A stretch of 64,000 nucleotides of DNA. Origin: Clostridia bacterium (GTDB lineage: Bacteria > Bacillota > DSM-12270 > Thermacetogeniales > Thermacetogeniaceae). Below, piece after piece: positions 16,163 through 25,095 of the stretch. The stretch covers positions 1-64,000 of the forward strand of contig CADDZD010000001.1 in assembly GCA_902812385.1 (NCBI GenBank). The letters run 5' to 3'. The position numbers and the translations under genes were made by a program. The notes beneath the pieces were generated by a model. That model worked only from the letters and a program-made list of their open reading frames with translations, ran no database searches and was not told the DNA's origin. Each line of letters starts with the position of its first letter. Positions within the stretch are counted from its first letter, which is position 1.

Positions 16163-19100
16163 ATGGGGGGAAAGGACGTGGCGGAAATGGAGGGAAAGTC
16201 AACGGAGTGCAGAGGCCTGCGGTCGCACCGCTGGCTTTTGTCTTATAAGACTTCAGCGACGCTGATCGACGGACGCCCCGTCGATATACTGCACGATTTT
16301 TACATCCCGGCTCTGCAGCTGGCGGTGCGGTATGACCGCGTGGCCGGCTACTTCCGTTCGTCATCCCTTGCTGCCGCATCGATGGGGTTCTCGGCCTTTG
16401 TTAACCGGCGGGGTAAGATGCGGCTGATCGTCGGCGCTGACCTTGATCCGGATGATGTTAAGGCTATTTTGGCGGGGGACCGGGAACGGATGGCGGCGAA
16501 GCTGAATGGCGAACTGGAAGGGGTGGATTCCTGGCCGGAGGGAGTGCAAAACGGCGTGAGGCTCCTGGCCTGGATGGTGGCGCGCGGCTACCTTGAAGTG
16601 CGGGTTGCCTTCCGGGTTCACAGAGAGACAGGGGAACCGCTTCCGCTGGATTCGGTGGAGGACGGCTATGTCCATGAAAAGTGGTTTGTCTTGTATGATG
16701 AGCTCGGCAACCGGCTTTACGGGTCAGGGACCCTCAATGAATCGAAGACGGCGCTCCTCCTCAACGCCGAGAATATAGATATTCACTGCGACTGGTGGGG
16801 GGAGACAGACCGCCGCCGGGTGGAGGAAGCCGTGGAAGCCTTTGAAAACCTGTGGCTGGGCAGGGTTCCCCATCTGCCGGTGATGACCCTGCCGGAAGCG
16901 GTGCGGCGGCGCCTGATTCGGATCGCAGAGGAAACTCCCTGGCCGGTGGAGATCGATGGCAGCAGCGCTGCGCCAGCAATGGAGGAACCCCCATCTGCCT
17001 TGGAACGGTTGTGGTTTGCGGTTTTGCGGGATGCACCGAAAATACCGGGTGGCAGGTTCGTTGGTATGGAGACTGCACCTGTAGAGCCGTGGCCGCATCA
17101 GGCGATCGTCGCCCGTAGGCTGATAGAGACATGGCCGTATTCCTACCTTTTGTGCGACGAAGTGGGCCTCGGGAAGACGATCGAAGCCGGGCTTGCCTTT
17201 CGCTCCCTGTACCTGTCGGGGCTGGTGAAGCGGATCCTGATTGCTGCACCGGCGAGCCTGACAAGGCAGTGGCACCGCCAGATGGCCTCGAAGATGTTGC
17301 TTTCCTTCGGTTTGGTACACACCGCTCCTGATATCTGGCATGAGTATATCTTCCCGCGCCAGGAAAGCCGCGCTGCAGCATCGATTTTTGAGCCGGATCT
17401 GGTGATTGTCTCGACAGGGCTGCTGGCGCGCCGTGAGCGGGCAGAGGCATTGTTAATGGCAGAGCCGTTCGACATCGCTCTTGTGGACGAGGCGCACGCT
17501 GTCCGGAGGCGCAACCCCGGCGGGGGAACCGAGGCACAACCGGACTTCGGCCACCTCTACACATCCGTCCGGGATTATTTGCGGAAGAGGGCACGCAGCC
17601 TCTGGCTGGCTACTGCCACTCCGATGCAGATCCACCCTGTGGAGGTCTGCGACCTGTTGGCGCTGACAAATCGCGTGGGTGCCTTCCAATTCGACCCGAC
17701 ACTGGTTTTGCAGTATTATGAAATTCTCAGCAAGCTTGTACACAAACAGGAGCCGGGAGAAGAGGAATGGAAATTTCTGCGGCGCAGTGTCCAGGCTGTC
17801 CAAATGCAGGATCCCATGCTGTGGCGCTTTGTTGAGGAGAACGTTGTAGACGGCAGGATCCGTGTGGCGCTCAGCCAGTGGCTTGAGTACGGCCGGATTC
17901 CTAAGGGGAGAGACCGTGAACTGATGTGCCGCCTGTTCTTCAGTGTTTCCCCTCTTTCCCGGGTGATGTTCAGGCACACCAGACGGCTCCTGGAGATCTA
18001 CCGGGAGAGGGGGCAGTTACAGCAGAACCTCCCTAAGCGCCATCTCCTGCCAATACCCCGCATTGTCTTTGATCCTCTGGAGCGGGAAATCTACGATGAA
18101 TTGGAAGAATACTGCCAGGGCCTGGCAGAGAAGATCAATAAGAACGGTGACCCCCAGTCGCGGCAGATGGTGAGCTTCCTGTTGAGCTTCCTGCGGCTGA
18201 GGTTTGCTTCCAGCCTCTATGCTCTGCGGGAAACGCTGAAGCGGCGCCTGCAAAAGGTCGAAGCAACACTGCGGCAGCAGCTCGTCCTGGAAGCAGATGA
18301 AGCAAAGGTTTCCTCTCTCCAGGAATTGGTGTATGAAAGCGAAGATGAAGACGACCTCCAGGCTGCAGAATCCCTCTTGAAGAACCGGACAAGAGAAGAC
18401 CTGGAATGGGAGCAGGCCTGCCTCAAAAGGATGATCGACAAGATGGCCGACCTGACCGGCTCTTCGTCGAAGATGCGAGAGCTTTTAAAAAGACTGGACC
18501 AGCGCCGTGACCCCAAAACGAAGCGCATCCGCCAGACCGTTATCTTCACCCGTTTCTACGATACTCTCAAGGACATAGTCTTTCGGTTGCGCCAGGCTGA
18601 CCCATCGATGCTGCTCGGCACATATTCTGGACAGGGTGCCGAATATTATGATCCTGTTAGCCGGAGAATGAAGCAAGTAGATCGTGAAGAGGTAAAGGAG
18701 CGCTTTCTGCGCGGGGAGATCGATGTCCTGGTCTGCACCGACGCTGCGGCAGAGGGCCTGAACCTGCAGACAGCTGACCTGCTTGTCAACTTTGATCTGG
18801 GCTGGAATCCCATGAAAGTTGAACAGCGGATCGGGCGAATTGACCGCATCGGGCAGAAACATGAAGAAATCTCCATCCTTAACCTCTGCTATGCCGACAG
18901 CGCAGAGGAGATCGTTTACGGGCGCCTGCTTGCGCGGCTGGAGCAGGCAAGCCTGATCGTCGGCACCCAGCAGATTTCTCTCCTTCCTGTAGATCCGGAG
19001 GACTTTCGCCAGCTGGCTGAAGGAACGCTCACACCAGAGGAGCTGTATGTCCGGGCATGTGAGCGGCTTGAGCAGAAGCGCAGGAACACAGAGAGCATGG

Positions 19101-20086
19101 AGATCGATCCCAGGGATCTCTATGAAGTCTACATGCGCATGTCACGGTTATCTGAAGGCAAACCGCCTGTTGATCTGAGGGCGATCTGGGAGGCGCTGAG
19201 TGGCTCCCAGTACCTGCAGCGTTTGGGATGTGCTGTGTCGGCTGAGCCGGACAAACCAGTGATCACCTTGTCTGGGATTGAAGGGGTTCCCAATGGGGCA
19301 GTCCTCACAGTTTCAAGGGAGCTCTACGAGGAAGGGATGACAGATGATGGAGGAGACCGGCTGCATTTTGCTTCCTACGGCGACCCCTTTTTCGAAGCGG
19401 TTTTGGAGCAGTTTGGCCGATTTGAGCTTCCACGGTGCATCCGGCGGATCGCTGTCTCTGTTGCTGGCATCGATGGTGTCGAGATGGTTGGTTATGCGGC
19501 AGTCTGCCAGGGGCCAGGCGGCATGCGCGAGGTGCAACTCATCTGTGGCTGGAGCGACCTGAAGGACATCCAGCTCATGGAGGGTGAATCCCTAAATGAG
19601 GAGGAGATCAAACCGTTAAAAGAAAAGCTGGAGATGATAGCCCGTAACGAATTCATGCCTTATCTTGCGGCAAATCGGATCGAACGGGATAATCTCCGTG
19701 CTGCCAGAGCAGAAGAACTACTCAACCTCTTTGTGATCCAGAGCCTGCTTAAGGCTAGGGCAGGATCTAAGGGAGAGGAAACGCTTTTCTGGCCCATTCT
19801 CCGGGAAGTTGCTGTTCTCTATGAAGATCGAGAAAGGATCATTGTAAACGACCTGCCGGCGGATGTCTTCAGGCCTGTTGCCGGGGATCTGCTTTTCGAG
19901 TGCCAGGTTCCTGCTGTTGGGGATATGGCCAACATTTTAGTGCCGCGGCTCTTGGCCCGCTCGGCGATGGATGCCGCCAGCCGCATCGCAGACGGCATGA
20001 AGCAGAAGAAGAGCGAACTTCGTCTCGATGCGGTTTTAGCGCGCCTGCAGCGTGAAGCAGAGACCAGGCGTCAGGAAAACAATTAA
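16163..20086 (+). CDS. PLD-domain/SNF2 helicase fusion protein of the defence cassette
   Basis: A protein of about 1307 aa. The N-terminal part is a PLD-like nuclease domain with HEK...D (about residues 171-179) and GSGTLNES (about 187-194). The spacing HxK-x5-D is one longer than the textbook HxK-x4-D. A full SNF2-type helicase follows: DEVGLGKTIE (motif I, about 332-341), APASLTRQW (Ia), LVDEAH (II, about 440-445), TATPM (III), and VCTDAAAEGLNLQ to QRIGRIDRIGQ (V-VI, about 858-895). A coiled, charged region and a C-terminal tail complete it. The start is uncertain: ATG 16163, GTG 16178 or ATG 16187. It likely translocates on DNA and cuts non-self DNA, by analogy with DISARM and BREX helicases. 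Confidence 0.88.
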   Translation: MGGKDVAEMEGKSTECRGLRSHRWLLSYKTSATLIDGRPVDILHDFYIPALQLAVRYDRVAGYFRSSSLAAASMGFSAFVNRRGKMRLIVGADLDPDDVKAILAGDRERMAAKLNGELEGVDSWPEGVQNGVRLLAWMVARGYLEVRVAFRVHRETGEPLPLDSVEDGYVHEKWFVLYDELGNRLYGSGTLNESKTALLLNAENIDIHCDWWGETDRRRVEEAVEAFENLWLGRVPHLPVMTLPEAVRRRLIRIAEETPWPVEIDGSSAAPAMEEPPSALERLWFAVLRDAPKIPGGRFVGMETAPVEPWPHQAIVARRLIETWPYSYLLCDEVGLGKTIEAGLAFRSLYLSGLVKRILIAAPASLTRQWHRQMASKMLLSFGLVHTAPDIWHEYIFPRQESRAAASIFEPDLVIVSTGLLARRERAEALLMAEPFDIALVDEAHAVRRRNPGGGTEAQPDFGHLYTSVRDYLRKRARSLWLATATPMQIHPVEVCDLLALTNRVGAFQFDPTLVLQYYEILSKLVHKQEPGEEEWKFLRRSVQAVQMQDPMLWRFVEENVVDGRIRVALSQWLEYGRIPKGRDRELMCRLFFSVSPLSRVMFRHTRRLLEIYRERGQLQQNLPKRHLLPIPRIVFDPLEREIYDELEEYCQGLAEKINKNGDPQSRQMVSFLLSFLRLRFASSLYALRETLKRRLQKVEATLRQQLVLEADEAKVSSLQELVYESEDEDDLQAAESLLKNRTREDLEWEQACLKRMIDKMADLTGSSSKMRELLKRLDQRRDPKTKRIRQTVIFTRFYDTLKDIVFRLRQADPSMLLGTYSGQGAEYYDPVSRRMKQVDREEVKERFLRGEIDVLVCTDAAAEGLNLQTADLLVNFDLGWNPMKVEQRIGRIDRIGQKHEEISILNLCYADSAEEIVYGRLLARLEQASLIVGTQQISLLPVDPEDFRQLAEGTLTPEELYVRACERLEQKRRNTESMEIDPRDLYEVYMRMSRLSEGKPPVDLRAIWEALSGSQYLQRLGCAVSAEPDKPVITLSGIEGVPNGAVLTVSRELYEEGMTDDGGDRLHFASYGDPFFEAVLEQFGRFELPRCIRRIAVSVAGIDGVEMVGYAAVCQGPGGMREVQLICGWSDLKDIQLMEGESLNEEEIKPLKEKLEMIARNEFMPYLAANRIERDNLRAARAEELLNLFVIQSLLKARAGSKGEETLFWPILREVAVLYEDRERIIVNDLPADVFRPVAGDLLFECQVPAVGDMANILVPRLLARSAMDAASRIADGMKQKKSELRLDAVLARLQREAETRRQENN

Positions 20087-20506
20087 CTCATCAAGCGGTC
20101 ATGCCGCAATCTCTTCCGGAGAAAGGAACTCGGTCAGGATCGCCTCCGAGGTGGTCCCGAAGACGTCGCTCAGCACCTTGTCCTGGCAGATGGTATGAAC
20201 TTCAGGAACAGGTTGTTCAGGAAGCAGTTCTTCTCCCAGAATCTGGTTAGCATCTGCAGGGGCAGGTACGTACACAATACAGGTGATTTCGAACGGTCGA
20301 AACGGAAGGTTTAGGGAATGTGGTGGTGCTGTTCTTCGAAGCGCAGGATTTCATCCTGTAGAGGTGCTGTTGTTAATTCTACGTGAAAAATTTAGTCCTC
20401 TTTTCTTTTTGAGTTAATATTTTTGACATTCCATAAGAAACCAATGAAGGAATTTATTATATTTTTGCCGAAATCTTGAAAAAAAAACGGAAAAGAGGTT
20501 CTCCAG
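20087..20506. other. Gene-poor right flank of the defence cassette
   Basis: These 420 bp hold the IS110-like remnant on the minus strand (20099-20230) and more stop-broken sequence to about 20350 that looks like further gene debris. An AT-rich stretch then runs up to the next gene. TTGACA at 20423 has no -10 box at the right distance. I see no terminator for the helicase gene. Confidence 0.6.
20099..20230 (-). pseudogene. Degenerate IS110-family transposase fragment
   Basis: Read on the minus strand, this stretch gives LLPEQPVPEVHTIC, then KVLSDVFGTTSEAIL and LSPEEIAA before a TGA at 20099-20101. The pattern FPE...SDVFG.TS...L....PEEIA is familiar from the middle of IS110-type (DEDD) transposases. 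A second frame over the same bases reads NNLFLKF, pointing to a frameshift, and a one-base loss would explain the final stop. There is no complete copy and no terminal repeats (IS110 elements usually lack them). The family call is from memory of the pattern. Confidence 0.45.
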
Positions 20507-21450
20507 ATGAATGAGAACAATAAAGAAACCTTCTGTAACCGGGAAGCGGAAGATCTGTGCGTACAAAAAGCTGGGGTTGATAAAAGCTCCGGGAAGTCTG
20601 CCGCAAACAGGAAATGGCTTGTTTTCGGTTTGTTGTTGGTGTTCTTTGGTGCTTTTGTAGGATTGCAAATGTGGGGCAGCGGGGAGTTTCAGAAGAGCAT
20701 TAACCGTACTGAGCAGGATGTCCGAAAGTTAAACGAAAGGTTGAGATTGCTTGAAAATACTGCTGGAGAGCGAAATGTTTTAGCTTTTCTCAGTGATATT
20801 GAATCTTTGAGCAAACAATGCCAGGGAAAAGTGCAAACACTGGCGGATTTGAAGAGGCAGTGGTGGTTTGTTCTGCCGTTTTTGAAAAAAAGGAAGCTGT
20901 GAGTCAGGAACTCTCTGACCTTCAAAAGAAATTGAATGAAACGCTTGCCGTCCTGCCCACAATAGAAGCATTTGCCGGACGCTTAAAAGAAACGGATAGT
21001 AATATAGCCGGAGTTATGGATGCCATCGGAACGGCGGATGCCGGGAGCATGATTGTGGAACTGGCTTCTTTTATAGAGGACAGCAATGTTTTGCGGAAGG
21101 ATATTGAACGTATGCAATGGCCGTCAGCAATGTTGCCCTTTAAAGAGGCCTTTCTCACAGCTTTAGATGAAAGGGATGCAGCCCTTGCTGCACTGTTGGC
21201 GGCTTTGGATTCTGCAGCTAAAGCAAGTAGTTTTGCGGAGCAAGCAGTCGATACATACATAATGGCGTGGTCGATCTGGGATTATCAGGATGTGCTGAAT
21301 TATCTACAGGCAAGCGATGAATACAGCAGCCAGGCGGAAGGTTACATGGCAGAGTTTGAGTTTCATACGGCCAGATACCTCAAAATCCGTGACCGTCTGA
21401 TAGAGGGGAGCACCTCTGAAGGTGAGGCCACTAAAGAAGCAAAAATATAG
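20507..21450 (+). pseudogene. Membrane-anchored coiled-coil protein split by a -1 frameshift at an A7 run
   Basis: The first frame (20507-20902) encodes a cytosolic N terminus, one membrane segment (about residues 37-55) and a Glu/Arg/Leu heptad-like stretch. The second frame continues to 21450 with more coiled coil (SQELSDLQKKLNETL) and a helical Ala-rich tail. They join near 20885-20891, where the first frame runs TTG-AAA-AAA-AGG and the other frame is -1. The later frame has no ribosome site of its own near 20818. Joined, the protein has about 314 aa. The cause could be a true deletion, a homopolymer sequencing error, or slippage on A7. No family is recognised. A hairpin with a T-run follows at 21452. 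Confidence 0.6.
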
Positions 21451-21451
21451 C

Positions 21452-21481
21452 GGTTCGGGGTTTAAGCCGCCGAATCTTTTT
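21452..21481 (+). terminator. Probable terminator after the frameshifted gene
   Basis: TTCGG (21454-21458) pairs with CCGAA (21470-21474), and TCTTTTT follows. An alternative GCGG/CCGC pairing overlaps it. The remaining bases to 21680 contain no gene I can see. Confidence 0.5.
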
Positions 21482-21680
21482 ATACATTAAAAATAAATGT
21501 TTGCGGGATAAAAAGAGAGGGGGTCAAAATCAAAGTTAACATAATACTTATTATAAGAAGTTAGTTGCGGAGAATGGTCAATTGAAACTGGCATCTGTCT
21601 TCTATAGAGCAAAATGTGCTGCTTTTACGGCATCATCAGCCGGCTGATTTTTCAGGATTGTGTCATTAAATAAAACAAAA

Positions 21681-21694
21681 CGAACAAACGTTTT
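21681..21694. promoter_or_regulatory. LexA operator (SOS box) of lexA
   Basis: CGAACAAACGTTTT matches the Firmicutes SOS box CGAAC-RNRY-GTTYC at 13 of 14 positions. It overlaps the -35 box of the lexA promoter, as expected for autorepression. Confidence 0.85.
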
Positions 21695-21719
21695 CAATTT
21701 GCTAATATTATGATATAAT
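21691..21719 (+). promoter_or_regulatory. lexA promoter
   Basis: TTTTCA (21691-21696), 17 bp, and a perfect TATAAT (21714-21719), 39 bp upstream of the lexA start. Confidence 0.65.
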
Positions 21720-21757
21720 CTTAAAAAATCTGAATACCTTTATCCTGGAGGAACAAG

Positions 21758-22360
21758 ATGGGCAAAAAGATAAGTCACCGGCAGGAGGAAATCTTAAAGT
21801 ACATTCAAAAGACTATGGATGAACGGGGTTATCCGCCGTCGGTCCGGGAGATCGGTGAGGCCGTTGGCTTAAAATCAAGCTCCACAGTACACGCGCACCT
21901 TGTTCATTTGGAGAAAATGGGATATATTCGCAGAGACCCAACTAAGCCGCGTGCTATCGAATTAGTTGGTGCTAATTCTTCTGTGGTGAGGGTACCTGTG
22001 GTTGGACGGGTCGCTGCCGGTGAACCCATCCTTGCTGTAGAAAATATCGAGGATACATTTCCTCTTCCCGCCAACTTTTTAAAATCCAGCGATAACGTAT
22101 TTATGTTAACTATTCGTGGCGATAGCATGATCAATGCGGGTATTTTAGACGGAGATTATATAATTGTGCGGCAGCAGAACACGGCAGAAAATGGAGATAT
22201 TGTGGTTGCACTACTGGGTGACAACGCCACTGTTAAACGTTTTTTTAAAGAGGACGACTGCGTTCGTCTCCAACCGGAGAACGACGCTCTCGACCCCATC
22301 CTGACTAAAAATGTAACTATTTTGGGTAAAGTAATCGGTTTATTAAGAAAGATTGATTAA
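21758..22360 (+). CDS. lexA: SOS-response repressor LexA
   Basis: This 200-aa repressor of DNA-damage genes self-cleaves when stimulated by RecA filaments. It has the N-terminal winged helix ([20 protein letters not shown]), the cleavage site Ala87-Gly88 in RVAAGEP, the nucleophile Ser123 in GDSM and the general-base Lys160 in ATVKRF. GGAGG precedes the ATG. An SOS box lies in its own promoter, and another precedes recA at 60813. Its 3' end meets the convergent DUF456 gene with 5 bp between stops. Confidence 0.97.
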   Translation: MGKKISHRQEEILKYIQKTMDERGYPPSVREIGEAVGLKSSSTVHAHLVHLEKMGYIRRDPTKPRAIELVGANSSVVRVPVVGRVAAGEPILAVENIEDTFPLPANFLKSSDNVFMLTIRGDSMINAGILDGDYIIVRQQNTAENGDIVVALLGDNATVKRFFKEDDCVRLQPENDALDPILTKNVTILGKVIGLLRKID

Positions 22361-22365
22361 GTGCC

Positions 22366-22848
22366 CTAAAATATCCTGTTTAAGAAGACTATAACCATAA
22401 ACAACGCAACAATGGTTCTAACGATACTTCCACCGGCAAAACCCACCAGAGTTCCTACCCCTACCTTTAAGGCATCCTGCAAGGCGCGGCGTGAAAAGAT
22501 TAACTCCGCAACCACGGCTCCAATAAAGGGGCCTATAATTATTCCAAGCAAGGGATTTATGAACACTCCAAGCATGCCCCCCACTATTGCGCCATAAGCC
22601 CCTACCCTGCTGGCGCCGAATTTTTTTGCACCCCACCATCCAGCCACGTTATCTATGACATAGGATAAAACTGTGACCATGAACATTACAGCAAGAAAAA
22701 GAGGGGTAATGTGATGAAAGCCTTCAATTAGCCCATATACTAGAAACACCGCAAAAATAATCGGAATTCCCGGTAATACCGGGAACAAAGACATCAATAC
22801 ACCTATGATCAGAATTATAACAGTGACAATTTGAATCACAGTGTTCAC
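22366..22848 (-). CDS. DUF456 family membrane protein
   Basis: A 160-aa, very hydrophobic, Gly-rich protein with about four or five membrane segments, of the DUF456 type. Hallmarks are VLPGIPIIFAVFLVYG near the N terminus, the GAYGAIVGGMLGVF stretch and GPFIGAVVAELI. Its function is unknown. The GTG at 22848 overlaps the TGA of the upstream lyase gene (GTGA) and has GGAGGG 8 nt before it, so translation is probably coupled. A longer frame beginning at 23100 is an out-of-frame shadow of the lyase gene. Confidence 0.85.
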   Translation of the reverse strand: MNTVIQIVTVIILIIGVLMSLFPVLPGIPIIFAVFLVYGLIEGFHHITPLFLAVMFMVTVLSYVIDNVAGWWGAKKFGASRVGAYGAIVGGMLGVFINPLLGIIIGPFIGAVVAELIFSRRALQDALKVGVGTLVGFAGGSIVRTIVALFMVIVFLNRIF

Positions 22849-24131
22849 AGAATTAACCCTCCATTTAACATTTCCTGTGCTGCCCGTAGCAGCCCGTACA
22901 AAGTATGGGCGTAAGACAGTCCACCCTGGAGATAAACAATAAAGGGGGGACGAATGGGAGCATCTGCCGTCAGCTCGATTGATGCCCCCTGTACAAATGT
23001 GCCCGCGGCCATGATAACCGGATCCTGATAACCCGGAAGGAAACCGGGTTCCGGAGTGGCACGGCAATCCACCGGCGAAGCTGCCTGGATACCTTTGCAA
23101 AAGGCCCGGATTCCTTCAGGGCTGTTCAATTTTATGGCCTGCACTATGTCAGTGCGCGGTGAGCCTGGAGACGGGGATGTCTCAAAACCCAACAGGGAAA
23201 AGAAGCGGCTTGCAACTATAGCTCCCTTAATGGCTTCACCGACAACAGTTGGGGCTATAAAAAATCCCTGATAAAAGAGGCGGCCTACACCAAGGTTGGT
23301 TCCGATTTTATTGCCAAGCCCAGGTGCAAACAGTCTATCCGCGACCTCTGCCACCAGATCCTTATTACCTGCCAGGTATCCACCGGCCGGGGCTAACCCC
23401 CCTCCGGGATTTTTAATGAGAGAACCGGCGATCAGATCCGCCCCAACATAAGTCGGTTCTCTATCCTCAACAAATTCTCCGTAACAGTTATCTACAAAAC
23501 AGATGATGGATGGGTTAAGGTTTTTGATAAAGGAGATCAACCGCTCAATTTCCTTAATACTAAGTGAATTTCTCCAACTGTAGCCCCGGGAACGTTGAAT
23601 GAGGACAAGCCGTGTTTTGTCGGTTATGCTTTCCTTTATCTTTTTGTAGTCGGGCAGCCCCTCTTCATTTAGAGGTACCTCCTTATACACTATTCCTTGT
23701 TTCTTCAGGGAGCGCCCCGACTCCCGCGAAATACCTATGATTCTCGCCAGGGTATCGTAGGGTCGGCCCGTGACCGAGAGGAGCTCATCCCCTGTATTTA
23801 GCAAAGCCGTTAAACCAAGGGTAATTGCATGGGTGCCGGAAACTATCTGCGCGCGTACCAGGGCAGCTTCTGCATCGAAGGCCGAGGCATACACCTCTTC
23901 CAGGCCCTCCCGCCCCAAATCGCCATACCCGTAACCGGTGCCGTCTCTCAAATGGTATTCGGTGATACCGGCCCTTTGAAAGGCATTTAAGACCCGCAGT
24001 TGGTTGACCTTGACTATTTCTGCAACTTGCCTGAACTCTTCACAGGCCTCTGCTTCCGCCTGCTGCACCAAATCGAACAGCTTTGGTGCAATGTTGGTGC
24101 TGGTACTTATACTTTTCCATGAAGCAGTCAT
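22845..24131 (-). CDS. Methionine gamma-lyase-family PLP protein (aluminium-resistance family)
   Basis: A 428-aa PLP-dependent protein of the family named aluminum resistance/methionine gamma-lyase-like (Cys/Met metabolism fold). FVDNCYGEF carries the Asp that contacts the PLP ring. The likely Schiff-base Lys is in GSLIKNPGGG (about residues 240-249). The C-terminal part is GSPRTDIVQAI, then QGASIELTADAPIRPP, as in this family. The substrate is not established. It starts directly after the stop of the spoVK-like gene (TAG then ATG) and overlaps DUF456, so the three form one operon. This order before lexA is common in Clostridia. Confidence 0.88.
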   Translation of the reverse strand: MTASWKSISTSTNIAPKLFDLVQQAEAEACEEFRQVAEIVKVNQLRVLNAFQRAGITEYHLRDGTGYGYGDLGREGLEEVYASAFDAEAALVRAQIVSGTHAITLGLTALLNTGDELLSVTGRPYDTLARIIGISRESGRSLKKQGIVYKEVPLNEEGLPDYKKIKESITDKTRLVLIQRSRGYSWRNSLSIKEIERLISFIKNLNPSIICFVDNCYGEFVEDREPTYVGADLIAGSLIKNPGGGLAPAGGYLAGNKDLVAEVADRLFAPGLGNKIGTNLGVGRLFYQGFFIAPTVVGEAIKGAIVASRFFSLLGFETSPSPGSPRTDIVQAIKLNSPEGIRAFCKGIQAASPVDCRATPEPGFLPGYQDPVIMAAGTFVQGASIELTADAPIRPPFIVYLQGGLSYAHTLYGLLRAAQEMLNGGLIL

Positions 24132-25061
24132 CTAGTTCACCCAGTTTATCTTTCCATTTAGAATAATATCTTCAGCCTGAATGACCATCAGTTCCTCCCT
24201 GGTCAATCGCGGCTTTTTTACAAGACGTACAGCCTGCCGGCGGATTGCTCTTTCAATGATGTTCCGGACAAGGCGCGCATTTCCTTCGTTCTGGTTCCCT
24301 TTTGTAGTTTGCTCAATAAGTAACCTCCGCAATGCTGCCTGGGCCTCAGGAGCCAGTTTATACTGTCTTTTATGCAACATTAGCTCGCCGATCCGATAAA
24401 GCTCCTCTACCGAATAATCGGGAAAAGTGATGTGCAGGGGGAAACGCGAATATAGGCCGGGGTTGGTGCGGATGAACCATTCCATTTCCTTTTTGTAACC
24501 CGCCAGGATCAGGATCAGGTTGTCCTTTTGATCTTCCATCGCCTTTACCAGGACATCTATGCTCTCCTTACCGAAGTCCTTCTCCCCGCCTCGCGCCAGT
24601 GAATATGCCTCATCGATGAACAAAATCCCGCCTAAGGCTCGTCTCAGTTGTTCTCGAGTTTTATGCGCCGTATGGCCGATGTATTCGCCCACCAGGTCTG
24701 CCCGTTCTACTTCTATCAAATGTCCCTTTGACAAGACGCCCATAGCCCGAAATAATTTGCCTATTATCCGGGCTACAGTTGTTTTACCCGTACCGGGGTT
24801 CCCTTTGAAGATCATGTGCAGTACAAGGGGGTCGGTGCATAATTTTTCTCTTTCCCTCCGTTTTTGAATCTGTACGAAAGCATAAATCTCAGAAATGAGG
24901 TTTTTCACTTCTGTTAAGCCGATTAATGCATTGAGCTCCTGCATTATTATTTCAGGTTTCAGTTGCTCATTGTCGTCATTTTTATGGTTTAAGAACAGGT
25001 TCTGTTGTTTATCCTTGGTGTGGACGTTCCGCAAGGGTTGTGGGTGCAGCCTGAAATTCAC
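24132..25061 (-). CDS. spoVK: SpoVK-like AAA ATPase (CbbX/CfxQ family)
   Basis: A 309-aa AAA+ protein. Walker A is GNPGTGKT (about residues 87-94), Walker B is LFIDEAYSLARG (about 146-157), and an SRFPLHITFPDYS sensor/arginine-finger region follows. It closely resembles stage V sporulation protein K, which is needed for spore maturation in Bacillus. The first 35 residues are charged and less conserved. I favour the GTG at 25061 (about 7 nt after AGAGGTG) over the GTG at 25070. It heads the operon with the PLP lyase and DUF456. Confidence 0.87.
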   Translation of the reverse strand: MNFRLHPQPLRNVHTKDKQQNLFLNHKNDDNEQLKPEIIMQELNALIGLTEVKNLISEIYAFVQIQKRREREKLCTDPLVLHMIFKGNPGTGKTTVARIIGKLFRAMGVLSKGHLIEVERADLVGEYIGHTAHKTREQLRRALGGILFIDEAYSLARGGEKDFGKESIDVLVKAMEDQKDNLILILAGYKKEMEWFIRTNPGLYSRFPLHITFPDYSVEELYRIGELMLHKRQYKLAPEAQAALRRLLIEQTTKGNQNEGNARLVRNIIERAIRRQAVRLVKKPRLTREELMVIQAEDIILNGKINWVN

Positions 25062-25095
25062 GACTTTCACCTCTTTGCCCTTTTCTCTCTAAGAC

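Noticed and set aside
15297-16379. Long antisense open frame opposite the methyltransferase gene
   Set aside because: It mirrors codon bias of the GC-rich sense gene, carries no motifs and spans the junction of two real genes.
9029-20086. Calling the cassette a complete BREX or DISARM system
   Set aside because: PglZ, BrxL/Lon, BrxA/B, DrmA and DrmB are not present in the window, so only shared components can be claimed.
20423-20460. TTGACA at 20423 as promoter of the frameshifted gene
   Set aside because: No -10-like hexamer stands 16-18 bp downstream.
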